Shown in pieces: positions 14,571 through 21,129 of a stretch of 23,471 nucleotides of DNA. The notes under the pieces were generated by a model that saw only the letters and a program-made list of their open reading frames with translations, was not told the origin of the DNA and made no database searches. The stretch comes from DUZB01 sp964407525 (GTDB taxonomy: Bacteria > Desulfobacterota > DSM-4660 > Desulfatiglandales > Desulfatiglandaceae), in the NCBI GenBank assembly GCA_964407525.1, contig CAYOWC010000041.1, positions 1 through 23,471 on the forward strand, in the 5' to 3' direction. Position numbers and translations under genes: made by a program. Each line of letters starts with the position of its first letter. Positions within the stretch are counted from its first letter, which is position 1.

Positions 14571-17144
14571 CTATGAAGTCTTGACATTCCCATCTTCTTC
14601 TTTGGGTGTGATCACCCCAATTTTTTCCGCATCCCCCGTGGAAGTCATTACCTTTGCCTTCGCTCTGACTGCTTTTCTCTCCCTTTTCAACACCTCTTCG
14701 CCCGCTTTTCGCACCTCTTCTATAGCTTTTTCAATCTCAAGCATCTTTTCTCTTTCAATGCCCGGTCCTGCGGCGTCCATGATCTCCCGCATTTTTCTCT
14801 CCGCTTCTTCAGCGGTTTTAACGGCTTCGGCCGTTTCCTTTTCAGCCGCCCTTGCCATCTTTCGAGCATCTTCAAGGGCATCCAAAGCCTCGGCAATTTC
14901 CCCATGCTTCCCGTCTTCAGGTTCGGCATCCAGATCCACATCTTCGGCGGCCAGTACAAGGGCCGTAACAGGAGCCCGGGAAACCAGGTCTTTCATTTCT
15001 GTATCAAATGGAATAGAGATCCTGTTTCCATCAATACGAAAAGGAACGATTGCCAGAGCGGCATCGCCGGAATTATCTCCGATAGATTGCGCATCGGGTT
15101 CCGAAACAATCTGTGGATCCGCATCAATTCTAATATTTTCAAGCATTTCGAGGAGTGTTTCTTTTTTCGGTTTTTCTCTATCTCCATCTTTAGATGCCAG
15201 TAAACGGATTCTGGCATCTTGCCAACTCTCATGTCTCGTTATGAGATAGGCAAGCAACAACATCAAATAACCGGTTTTATCATCCTTCCACCAGACGTCA
15301 ATACGCCGCTCACTGCCTTTCACCGACTGCAGTGTAGACCATGTACGGACATCGGCGAGCAACACAATGATATTACAGCCCTCGCGAAATACAGCTCTCA
15401 GATTGTTGGAATATTCTGATTCCCCTATACCGAAAAAGCCCTTCGGAATCGTCCCAAGGTAGTTGAGCAATACCGTATTGGCTTTCAGAGGCCCCACGCC
15501 GAAGGATTGCAGGAGGACAGGAAGGTCCGATTGCACACTCGGCATCGAAACCACAAGAGAAAAGGCCCCGGCCTCTTGCACCGCCGCATCTTTTCGAAGT
15601 TCTTCTCCTGCCTTTTTTCGAAGCCGATTCATCTTTGGGCCTTCGCCTTCGAGCATGCGAACAGCCGTGACCAACCCGCTTCCGCCCTGAATCCACGAGG
15701 CGAAAGACAGAAGCTGCTCCCGTCTTTCCGTGTCATTGGAAAAAACAAGGATCTCGGGACGCCAGTCCCTCGGATGATCCGGTTCGGCGGAAATCGCAAG
15801 CAAGTGCTCTCTCACATGCTGGAGGTGATAGGAACGCCTGCTGTCCGCCCATCTGGTTGGTCCGGCAGTTCGCTTGAGATACTGGAAAATGGCAAAAAGG
15901 ACTGCGACCGCCACAATTCCTGCGGTAAGGTCAATGGCCAGCATAGCCCCAAGGCAAGCCAGAAATCCGACCAGACTGAGACGATAATCAAACCACCTGA
16001 AACGGGGTCGAAAAGAAGGACTGGCCGCCCGGGCTTCAAAAAAAGTAGCATAGTTAAGAAGGCCGTAAGAAATGAGGAAAAACATGGAAACCACCGGAGC
16101 GATCAGGTTCAAATTGCCCACTGCAACCGTGGCAAAGGCGATTCCGGCAGAAAGTAGCACCCCTCTTCGGGGATTGTTTAAAGGCCCCACCCCTTCTGAA
16201 AAAGGGCTAAGGACAGGGAAAATCCGATCTCCTGCAAGGGACTGTAAAATCCGTGGGGCGCCTAAAAAGGAGGCCATAGCTGAAGAAAGAGTGGCCGCGA
16301 TAACCCCGGCATCAACCAGGAAACCAAATCGCGCCACAACCCACATGGAGGAATAGTCACGGGCCATAATTTCACGCGGTAACACTCCGGCAAACAGGAT
16401 GGCTGCCCCGAAATAGACCACAATAGATATGCCAACCGCTAAAAAAGTACCCAAGGGAAGGCTTTTTCCCGGATTTTTCAGGTCCCCGGACATACTTACC
16501 CCTTGGGTGAAACCGGTAACTGCGGGGAAGAAAATGGCAAAAAGAACCCAGAAAGAAGGTCCGGATTCCGGAGAGCTCCAGTTCTGAGCCAGCAGGGTGG
16601 GTTCCCATTTTGGAAGCCCCCCTGAAAAGAAGGAAAAAAGTGCAGCCGCAAGAAGGCCCATAACCACGTATTGAAACTTTGTAGCCCAGTCAGCCCCCAT
16701 CCAGGCAAGGATCAACAGCAGTGAAACGGCCACAGCCGAAACGATACGAGTGGATAGCCAGGGAATATTGCCCGTAATACCTGAGATGGCTTCCCCGAAA
16801 CCGATACAATAAAAAGCAATAGAAACGGATTGGGCGAGAAACAGAACGACTCCGATAGCACCGCCGAACTCAACACCCAGGGTTCGGGAGATGAGATAAT
16901 AGTCTCCCCCGCCTTTGACCCGGAGGTTGGTGGCAATGGCGCTAAGAGAAACACTGGTCAATATGGAAATGGCATTGGCGAGGCCAATCATGATCAGCGC
17001 CCGCCCCAGGCCGGCATTTCCCACCACATACCCGAGGCGCAGAAAAAGGATGATTCCAAGTATAGTCAGAATACTAGGGGTAAAAACACCGGGAAAGGTT
17101 CCCAAAACACCACTTGAAACCTTCGAATGACTTTCTTTCTTCAA
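14571..17144 (-). CDS. SLC12-type cation-chloride cotransporter homologue with charged helical tail
   Basis: An 857-residue membrane protein. The first transmembrane segment (about 18-44) carries the SLC12-like stretch GVFTPSILTILG then ILFLRLGYVVGNAG, and residues 70-95 carry ATNLRVKGGGDYYLISRTLG then EFGGAIG, close to the family pattern. About 12 membrane segments extend to roughly residue 425, followed by a soluble C-terminal domain (about 445-735) like that of SLC12 proteins. An extra tail (about 740-857), rich in Glu, Ala, Lys and Arg, is probably coiled coil (750-830). Transport of chloride with sodium and/or potassium is inferred from family; ion choice cannot be read here. The start is TTG at 17142-17144; the ATG at 17156-17158 is out of frame and no better in-frame start precedes the first membrane segment. 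Confidence 0.85.
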   Translation of the reverse strand: MKKESHSKVSSGVLGTFPGVFTPSILTILGIILFLRLGYVVGNAGLGRALIMIGLANAISILTSVSLSAIATNLRVKGGGDYYLISRTLGVEFGGAIGVVLFLAQSVSIAFYCIGFGEAISGITGNIPWLSTRIVSAVAVSLLLILAWMGADWATKFQYVVMGLLAAALFSFFSGGLPKWEPTLLAQNWSSPESGPSFWVLFAIFFPAVTGFTQGVSMSGDLKNPGKSLPLGTFLAVGISIVVYFGAAILFAGVLPREIMARDYSSMWVVARFGFLVDAGVIAATLSSAMASFLGAPRILQSLAGDRIFPVLSPFSEGVGPLNNPRRGVLLSAGIAFATVAVGNLNLIAPVVSMFFLISYGLLNYATFFEARAASPSFRPRFRWFDYRLSLVGFLACLGAMLAIDLTAGIVAVAVLFAIFQYLKRTAGPTRWADSRRSYHLQHVREHLLAISAEPDHPRDWRPEILVFSNDTERREQLLSFASWIQGGSGLVTAVRMLEGEGPKMNRLRKKAGEELRKDAAVQEAGAFSLVVSMPSVQSDLPVLLQSFGVGPLKANTVLLNYLGTIPKGFFGIGESEYSNNLRAVFREGCNIIVLLADVRTWSTLQSVKGSERRIDVWWKDDKTGYLMLLLAYLITRHESWQDARIRLLASKDGDREKPKKETLLEMLENIRIDADPQIVSEPDAQSIGDNSGDAALAIVPFRIDGNRISIPFDTEMKDLVSRAPVTALVLAAEDVDLDAEPEDGKHGEIAEALDALEDARKMARAAEKETAEAVKTAEEAERKMREIMDAAGPGIEREKMLEIEKAIEEVRKAGEEVLKRERKAVRAKAKVMTSTGDAEKIGVITPKEEDGNVKTS

Positions 17145-17202
17145 TGGCTTTCTCGCATTTGAAAACGATCAGAAAAAACAGTAACACTTAAAAAAAGCAA
17201 TT

Positions 17203-17237
17203 AGCGGTTAGTCGTTAGCTATTAACTATTAGCTATT
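17203..17237. repeat. Heptanucleotide micro-array (AGCTATT-like)
   Basis: Five consecutive imperfect 7-base units with consensus AGCTATT, in the 322-bp gap between the divergent SLC12-like and YkvA genes. A second signal in this gap is the plus-strand promoter at 17323-17352; nothing else was recognised. Confidence 0.8.
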
Positions 17238-17322
17238 TAGGAATACAATTTCAAACATTTTTTTAATCCGCAAGTCGAAACACACCACACTGCCGACGAG
17301 TACATCTGAAATCCGAAATCGC

Positions 17323-17352
17323 TTGACACGCAAACCACTCTTCTCCTATATT
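17323..17352 (+). promoter_or_regulatory. Sigma-70-like promoter for the ykvA-like/pcm pair
   Basis: TTGACA (17323-17328), an 18-base spacer and TATATT (17347-17352) form a close match to the consensus. It would start transcription near 17359, about 110 bases before the DUF1232 gene. The next gene, pcm, follows on the same strand. Confidence 0.6.
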
Positions 17353-17466
17353 TTTGATACAATAAGGAAGAAAGTTTGTACAGACATTCTCTTTAGGGCC
17401 AGTGAAAACCGGGCCAAAAATCTTCACAAAATCATCCACCTTCAGCCGGAATTTGAAGAAACCTGA

Positions 17467-17775
17467 ATGGGAAAAGGCAGCCTCATAAAAATCGGTCTCT
17501 GGAGCCGCTTGCTGGAGGATTTCAAGCTACTCTATTCACTGCTGAAAGACTATTGGAAAGGCGGGTATCGGGACGTTTCATTTTGGAGTATCCTGGTTTT
17601 TGTTGCAGGCATCCTTTACGTCATCTTCCCCATCGACATACTCCCGGATTTCATTCCCCTAATAGGGCAGATTGACGATGCCATGATTCTCATCTGCTGC
17701 ATCTGGTTTCTGGAAAAAGACCTCCTCAAATACAAGGAATGGAAGATCCGAAATATAGAGCCACCGGAAAAGTAA
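17467..17775 (+). CDS. YkvA-family (DUF1232) small membrane protein
   Basis: A 102-residue protein of unknown function. The DUF1232 signature is clear: an ILYVIFPIDILPDFIPLIGQIDDAMIL segment in which the conserved P-I-D, P-D-F-I-P and G-x-I-D-D residues are all kept (about residues 57-83). Hydrophobic stretches at about 40-60 and 75-90 suggest membrane association. The ribosome site before the ATG is weak (GAAGAAACC), and no in-frame upstream start is better. It is followed, after hairpin and heptad repeats, by pcm 86 bp downstream on the same strand; a functional link is not established. Confidence 0.85.
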   Translation: MGKGSLIKIGLWSRLLEDFKLLYSLLKDYWKGGYRDVSFWSILVFVAGILYVIFPIDILPDFIPLIGQIDDAMILICCIWFLEKDLLKYKEWKIRNIEPPEK

Positions 17776-17782
17776 TCCTGTA

Positions 17783-17804
17783 TTCCCACGCTGGAGCATG
17801 GGAA
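17783..17804. repeat. Hairpin repeat (TTCCCACGCT-GG-AGC core), copy 2
   Basis: Ten-base arms with one mismatch around a GG loop, starting 7 bp after the DUF1232 stop. This kind of TTCCCACGCTGGAGCGTGGGAA sequence is, to my knowledge, widespread as a dispersed intergenic repeat in environmental proteobacteria. A weaker relative lies at 12705-12726. It is in frame with pcm but is not part of that protein. Confidence 0.75.
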
Positions 17805-17812
17805 CGAGGAAA

Positions 17813-17847
17813 CCTGAAACCCGTAACTTGTAACCCGCAACCCGAAG
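17813..17847. repeat. Heptanucleotide micro-array (CCCGNAA-like)
   Basis: Five consecutive 7-base units, from CCTGAAA at 17813 to CCCGAAG ending at 17847, directly after the hairpin repeat and 14 bp before the pcm start. The first unit is identical to units in the array at 2439-2459. Confidence 0.8.
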
Positions 17848-17861
17848 AGTATCATATAACC

Positions 17862-18587
17862 ATGTACACCACATTCCGAAATCAGCTACGCTATTTCACC
17901 TTATTTCTCATCACGTTTTTGATCCCGTGGGCCTGCTCCGCCGAGGAGAGGGGTGATACGGTCCGTCTTCGGGAACGAATGGTGAATGAGCAGATCGTGG
18001 ACCGTGGGGTAACCAATCCTCGCGTTATCCACGCTATGAAAAGGGTGCCGCGACATCTTTTTGTCCCTGAAAATCAAAGGGCCCATGCCTATGGGGACTA
18101 TCCCCTTCCCATAGGAGAAGGGCAAACCATTTCGCAACCCTACATCGTGGCCTTCATGACTGAAGCGCTCCAATTGAAACCCGAGGATAAAGTCCTCGAA
18201 ATCGGTACCGGCTCAGGATATCAAGCCGCTGTCCTGTCTGAATTAGTCCGGGACGTTTACTCCATTGAGATTGTTGCAGACCTGGGAATAAAAGCCCAGG
18301 AGACCCTGGCAAAACTGGGCTACAATAATATCCACATCAAGATAGGGGATGGGTATAAAGGATGGCCGGAAAAGGCCCCCTTTGACGCCGTCATTGTCAC
18401 GTGTGCCCCGGAAAAAATCCCCAAATCGCTGGTGCGGCAGTTAAAAGAAGGAGGCCGTCTGGTCATTCCCGTTGGAAAGGCTGGATCTATACAGAAACTG
18501 GTCAGGGCCATCAAAAAAGAAGGCAGCCTCGTTGCCCATGAGGTGATGCTTGTCCGGTTTGTGCCCATGGTCGGAGGCCGCCGTTAG
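17862..18587 (+). CDS. pcm: Protein-L-isoaspartate O-methyltransferase, exported form
   Basis: Methylates isoaspartyl residues in damaged proteins using S-adenosylmethionine. The 241 residues show a signal peptide (1-27: basic start, hydrophobic 12-22, then ACSA) and the full family domain: YPLPIGEGQTISQPYIVAFM (substrate-side motif), VLEIGTGSGYQAAVLSEL (SAM motif I, about 111-128), VYSIEI, and DAVIVTCAPEKIP with LVIPVG near the end. The usual cytoplasmic enzyme has no signal peptide, so this copy is predicted to act in the periplasm. I chose the ATG at 17862 because the in-frame sequence upstream is made of intergenic repeats and would place the signal peptide internally. The ribosome site is weak. 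Confidence 0.92.
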   Translation: MYTTFRNQLRYFTLFLITFLIPWACSAEERGDTVRLRERMVNEQIVDRGVTNPRVIHAMKRVPRHLFVPENQRAHAYGDYPLPIGEGQTISQPYIVAFMTEALQLKPEDKVLEIGTGSGYQAAVLSELVRDVYSIEIVADLGIKAQETLAKLGYNNIHIKIGDGYKGWPEKAPFDAVIVTCAPEKIPKSLVRQLKEGGRLVIPVGKAGSIQKLVRAIKKEGSLVAHEVMLVRFVPMVGGRR

Positions 18588-18607
18588 AAAAACGCTCTTC
18601 AAAATGT

Positions 18608-18628
18608 AGTAGACAGTAAGCAGTAGGC
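18608..18628. repeat. Heptanucleotide micro-array (AGTAGRC) after pcm
   Basis: Three consecutive units of AGTARRC beginning 20 bp after the pcm stop. The unit and its orientation relative to the preceding gene are the same as in the array at 4156-4197 behind the lipoprotein gene. Confidence 0.75.
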
Positions 18629-18629
18629 G

Positions 18630-18647
18630 GTCCCGGAGCACCGGGAC
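18630..18647 (+). terminator. Possible 3' hairpin of pcm
   Basis: A perfect GC-rich stem, GTCCCGG-AGCA-CCGGGAC, 43 bp after the pcm stop. There is no T-tract after it, so it is better regarded as a transcript-stabilising or weak terminating hairpin than a classical intrinsic terminator. Confidence 0.4.
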
Positions 18648-18696
18648 ATCCTCAGAAGCCCTGCAAACACCTCACTTTGGGTTTAGGGTTTCCACC

Positions 18697-18868
18697 TTGT
18701 GTGAGTGGCATCCTTGCCACGACCGGATCTGCATGAAGCGGGACGTGGCTCACACACAAAGCCGCTATGAAACCTGGAAGTTTCTTCCTCGATCAGCTCC
18801 CGTAATAAGCGAGAAGGCCTCGCTCATGTGAAACTGGAAATTTGTCGAAGATCCCGACTGAAACGAAG
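18697..18868. repeat. Dispersed palindromic repeat element, copy 2
   Basis: TTGTGTGAGTGGC (from 18697) and GTGGCTCACACACAA (to 18759) form an imperfect inverted repeat like the outer one of the element at 3849-4128. Bases 18841-18868 match 4072-4099 at 22 of 28 positions. With the heptad, hairpin and octad repeats, it fills the 400-bp gap between pcm and the isochorismatase-like gene; no gene was seen there. Confidence 0.55.
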
Positions 18869-18920
18869 AAGAGACAGCGAAACTGGGTGCCCTGAAAACG
18901 TTGGCACCTGTCGTTCTCTT

Positions 18921-18944
18921 TCTCTGCGCCTTTGCGTCTCTGCG
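18921..18944. repeat. Octanucleotide micro-array (TCTCTGCG)
   Basis: Three consecutive 8-base units (TCTCTGCG, CCTTTGCG, TCTCTGCG), 42 bp from the end of the isochorismatase-like gene. Similar sequences are, to my knowledge, common between genes in environmental bacteria. Confidence 0.75.
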
Positions 18945-18986
18945 CGAGACCCCGTGTGAAAAGTTCCTTTCTCGATAAAGATTAGG

Positions 18987-19583
18987 TTATTCCAACTGAT
19001 CGATAAACTCATCCGCCGTCATTGTCTTCCCCAGAAGAGGAAAAATCTTTTCTTCTACGTACTGCTGTTCTTCAGGGGAGTTGGCCCCTGTCGCGTCTTT
19101 GATAAGGGTCACGTTGTACCCTTTATCGTAAGCAGTACGAGCAGTACTCTCCACACAGAAATTCGTCAGGAAACCGCTCACCGCTACATTCTTGACATTA
19201 TCATCCTTCACTATCTTTTCAAGGTCGGTATTGTTAAAACCGCATAATGTACATTTGCCTGTCACAACACGGTCGCCTTTTTCGGGTTTCAACTCTTCTA
19301 TGATTTCAGCGCCCCAGGTATTCTCGCGAAAGGCATTTCCATCGGCCACGGCTTTCACAATCCCATCCATTACATTATCCCGGAAATATTTTTCATTGAA
19401 CAGGAATGGTGCGTGAATCACCTTGGCCCCTTTCTTTCTTGCTCCTTCAGCCAATTTCACCGCGTTGGGAATAGTGCCTTGCCTGGAGATTTCGTCTTTG
19501 ACACCGTCATAGAGTATTCCTCCTTCTTTGCAAAATTCGTTCTGAAATTCGATCAAAATCACAGCAGTTTCTTTTGCTTTCAT
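18987..19583 (-). CDS. Isochorismatase-family cysteine hydrolase
   Basis: A 198-residue alpha/beta hydrolase of the isochorismatase/nicotinamidase superfamily; substrate not predictable. The catalytic cysteine is C143 (SGFLTNFCVESTARTA, the usual TxxCVxxTA pattern) and the lysine is K110 (VVTGKCTLCGFNNTDL). The catalytic aspartate of the usual (I/V)DxQNDF motif is replaced by glutamate in IEFQNEF (E12), an unusual but chemically similar change. A strong AGGAGG ribosome site lies eight bases before the ATG. It is flanked by repeat-rich gaps on both sides, so it is probably transcribed alone. Annotation beyond family level would be a guess. Confidence 0.88.
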   Translation of the reverse strand: MKAKETAVILIEFQNEFCKEGGILYDGVKDEISRQGTIPNAVKLAEGARKKGAKVIHAPFLFNEKYFRDNVMDGIVKAVADGNAFRENTWGAEIIEELKPEKGDRVVTGKCTLCGFNNTDLEKIVKDDNVKNVAVSGFLTNFCVESTARTAYDKGYNVTLIKDATGANSPEEQQYVEEKIFPLLGKTMTADEFIDQLE

Positions 19584-19605
19584 TGTCTTTTCCTCCTTGA
19601 ATTAA

Positions 19606-19637
19606 CTGTCAAATGGTCAAATAGTTGAGTAGTTGAA
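19606..19637. repeat. Octanucleotide micro-array (TRGTYRAA-like)
   Basis: Four consecutive 8-base units (for example TGGTCAAA, TAGTTGAG), 22 bp upstream of the isochorismatase-like start codon. It lies where that gene's promoter would be expected. Confidence 0.75.
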
Positions 19638-20015
19638 TTGGGAAACTAGAAAAGGATCTATGACGCAAACCCTTTTGAGTATAGCGAACAGGAGGCGCTT
19701 GCGCAATGCTAAAATCCTCCAGAGCATCATCAACGTTTACCATTCTTTCCAGCCTGAATTCAGATTTCCTTTTATGTATTTGAAATTGGAGGGTTTAAAG
19801 ACAGCTGCTGGTCAATTTTTCAGATTTTTCCAGGATTACGGTTTCCTGAAGTCGACTGGAAGTGCTATCCTATGAACAGGTGGAAGAACTGGCGGATAAG
19901 CTGGAGCGACACAAGAAAATGGGATAACAAATTGTAGGGCACATGATCCAAAATCGTATTCACGTAAAACTTGTGGAGGAAAACCTGGAAAATTGATCCT
20001 TATTTTTAGAACGTG
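19638..20015. other. Gap with no convincing gene; possible coding remnant at 19853-19927
   Basis: I see no intact gene here. The plus strand at 19853-19927 encodes a short charged, amphipathic stretch (LEVLSYEQVEELADKLER and a few more residues) that ends in TAA and is closed upstream by a TGA; it could be the tail of a decayed gene. The overlapping 80-codon open frame at 19633-19875 lacks a ribosome site and has no recognisable features. Confidence 0.3.
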
Positions 20016-20054
20016 TCCATCCGTAAATGATACATTGGGCCATTTATGGATGGA
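20016..20054. repeat. 14-bp inverted repeat after the TrpF-like gene
   Basis: TCCATCCGTAAATG (20016-20029) pairs with CATTTATGGATGGA (20041-20054), with one mismatch and an 11-base loop. It starts 2 bp beyond the stop of the minus-strand TrpF-like gene, so it could form a 3' hairpin; no U-tract follows directly, so termination is uncertain. Confidence 0.55.
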
Positions 20055-20056
20055 AA

Positions 20057-20965
20057 CTAGATCATTTTGTAACCAAGAAGTTCCTTTTCAACGGACTCGA
20101 TCTTTTCTTCCAGTTCCTCAATGACCATGATCTGGTTAGGCCGTACGGAGTGGGCCGGCAGCGCTTTTTCCCGGTCTTCCAGATCATCCCTGAGTTTGTC
20201 AAGCCTGGCAAGGAGGGATTGTTTTTCATTCCTGAGCACCTCCTGGGATCTCCTGGCCTCTTCCACAAACTTCTCCACCCTGACGAAATCCTTCTGAAAT
20301 CGAATGGGTTCCCCCCTGTCATCCGCCTTGTTTGTGAGAGTGCAGCTGTCCACACCAGCAGGCCTCACATCCAGCAGAGCCTGACGAACATTTTCTGGGG
20401 ACAGGCCTCCAGCCAAAATGACCGGAATACGACTCTGGAGGACAAGAGACCGGGCCATCGCCCAATCCACCGTCACCCCGGTGATCCCGACAAACCCTTC
20501 CACAGGCTCTTTCCCCAACCAGGTATCCGTCAGAAAGAGGTCACTGAAAGGTTCCAGCTCCTTCGCTATTTCCAGGCACGGGTAGTCCGGCGCCACCCCT
20601 TCCCGCGGGATGGGTATGCTCCGTATAATCTGCACTTCGGGGAATTTTTCTTTCAGGTCTCTCTGGAGTCGAATGAATCCGGACAGCTCCTCAGCCACAC
20701 CGTTGGAATCCGTGAGCGTATCGCAGAAATGAATAAAGTCGGGCTCATAGTATTCCAAAAGCCTGCAGGTGGTATCCATGTCATGAAAAAGTGGGATAAG
20801 GCTGTTCTTTGTTTCTGTTCCGCGGCACATTCGAATGGTTTCTCTCAGGACAGGGTCTTTCCATTCGTCCTGATCCAGGATAACACTTCCAATATGGTCT
20901 ACCTTTCGTTCGATGCACTTTTCAGCTTCCAGGGGGGTCTGAATTTCATAGATTTGAACGATCAT
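20057..20965 (-). CDS. TrpF-like TIM-barrel protein lacking the catalytic cysteine, with coiled-coil tail
   Basis: A 302-residue protein. Residues 1-235 resemble phosphoribosylanthranilate isomerase: strand 1 VQIYEIQTPLEAEKCIE, strand 6 DLFLTDTWLG, a GFVGITGVTVDWAMARSL loop, and LAGGLSPENVRQALLDVRPAGVD as the phosphate-binding end. In TrpF the first strand reads KICGIT with the general-base cysteine; here that position is Y6. The general-acid aspartate is kept (D147). Residues about 225-300 are a highly charged helical region, probably coiled coil, absent from TrpF. It is therefore probably not the tryptophan enzyme, and no trp genes are nearby. A GGAG ribosome site lies six bases before the ATG. 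It is divergent from the molybdenum-carrier-like gene with a 164-bp gap. Function unknown. Confidence 0.75.
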   Translation of the reverse strand: MIVQIYEIQTPLEAEKCIERKVDHIGSVILDQDEWKDPVLRETIRMCRGTETKNSLIPLFHDMDTTCRLLEYYEPDFIHFCDTLTDSNGVAEELSGFIRLQRDLKEKFPEVQIIRSIPIPREGVAPDYPCLEIAKELEPFSDLFLTDTWLGKEPVEGFVGITGVTVDWAMARSLVLQSRIPVILAGGLSPENVRQALLDVRPAGVDSCTLTNKADDRGEPIRFQKDFVRVEKFVEEARRSQEVLRNEKQSLLARLDKLRDDLEDREKALPAHSVRPNQIMVIEELEEKIESVEKELLGYKMI

Positions 20966-21129
20966 GCTTTACTCCGCCGTTTAGTATTGATGAACAAGCT
21001 TCTTTTCGTGCCATATTCTCCTTTTTCACCCTGCAGGTCAACCGCAGGTTTTCCTATCCGGGATCAAGACTGAAGTTTCGATCATTTTGCATCTTGAAAA
21101 CCCCATGCACAAACCCTATTTTTAGAATT

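Noticed and set aside
17739..17861. N-terminal extension of pcm
   Set aside because: It consists of a hairpin repeat and heptad array and would bury the signal peptide; the ATG at 17862 fits better.
19633..19875. 80-codon plus-strand open frame
   Set aside because: No ribosome site, starts inside an octad repeat array, and no domain recognised; treated as non-coding or a remnant.
20057..20965. Phosphoribosylanthranilate isomerase (trpF)
   Set aside because: Catalytic cysteine replaced by tyrosine, extra coiled-coil tail, and no trp neighbours.
20027..21073. 348-codon open frame on the plus strand
   Set aside because: It is the antisense of the TrpF-like gene, has no recognisable motif and no ribosome site; the minus-strand frame has clear barrel motifs and a GGAG site.
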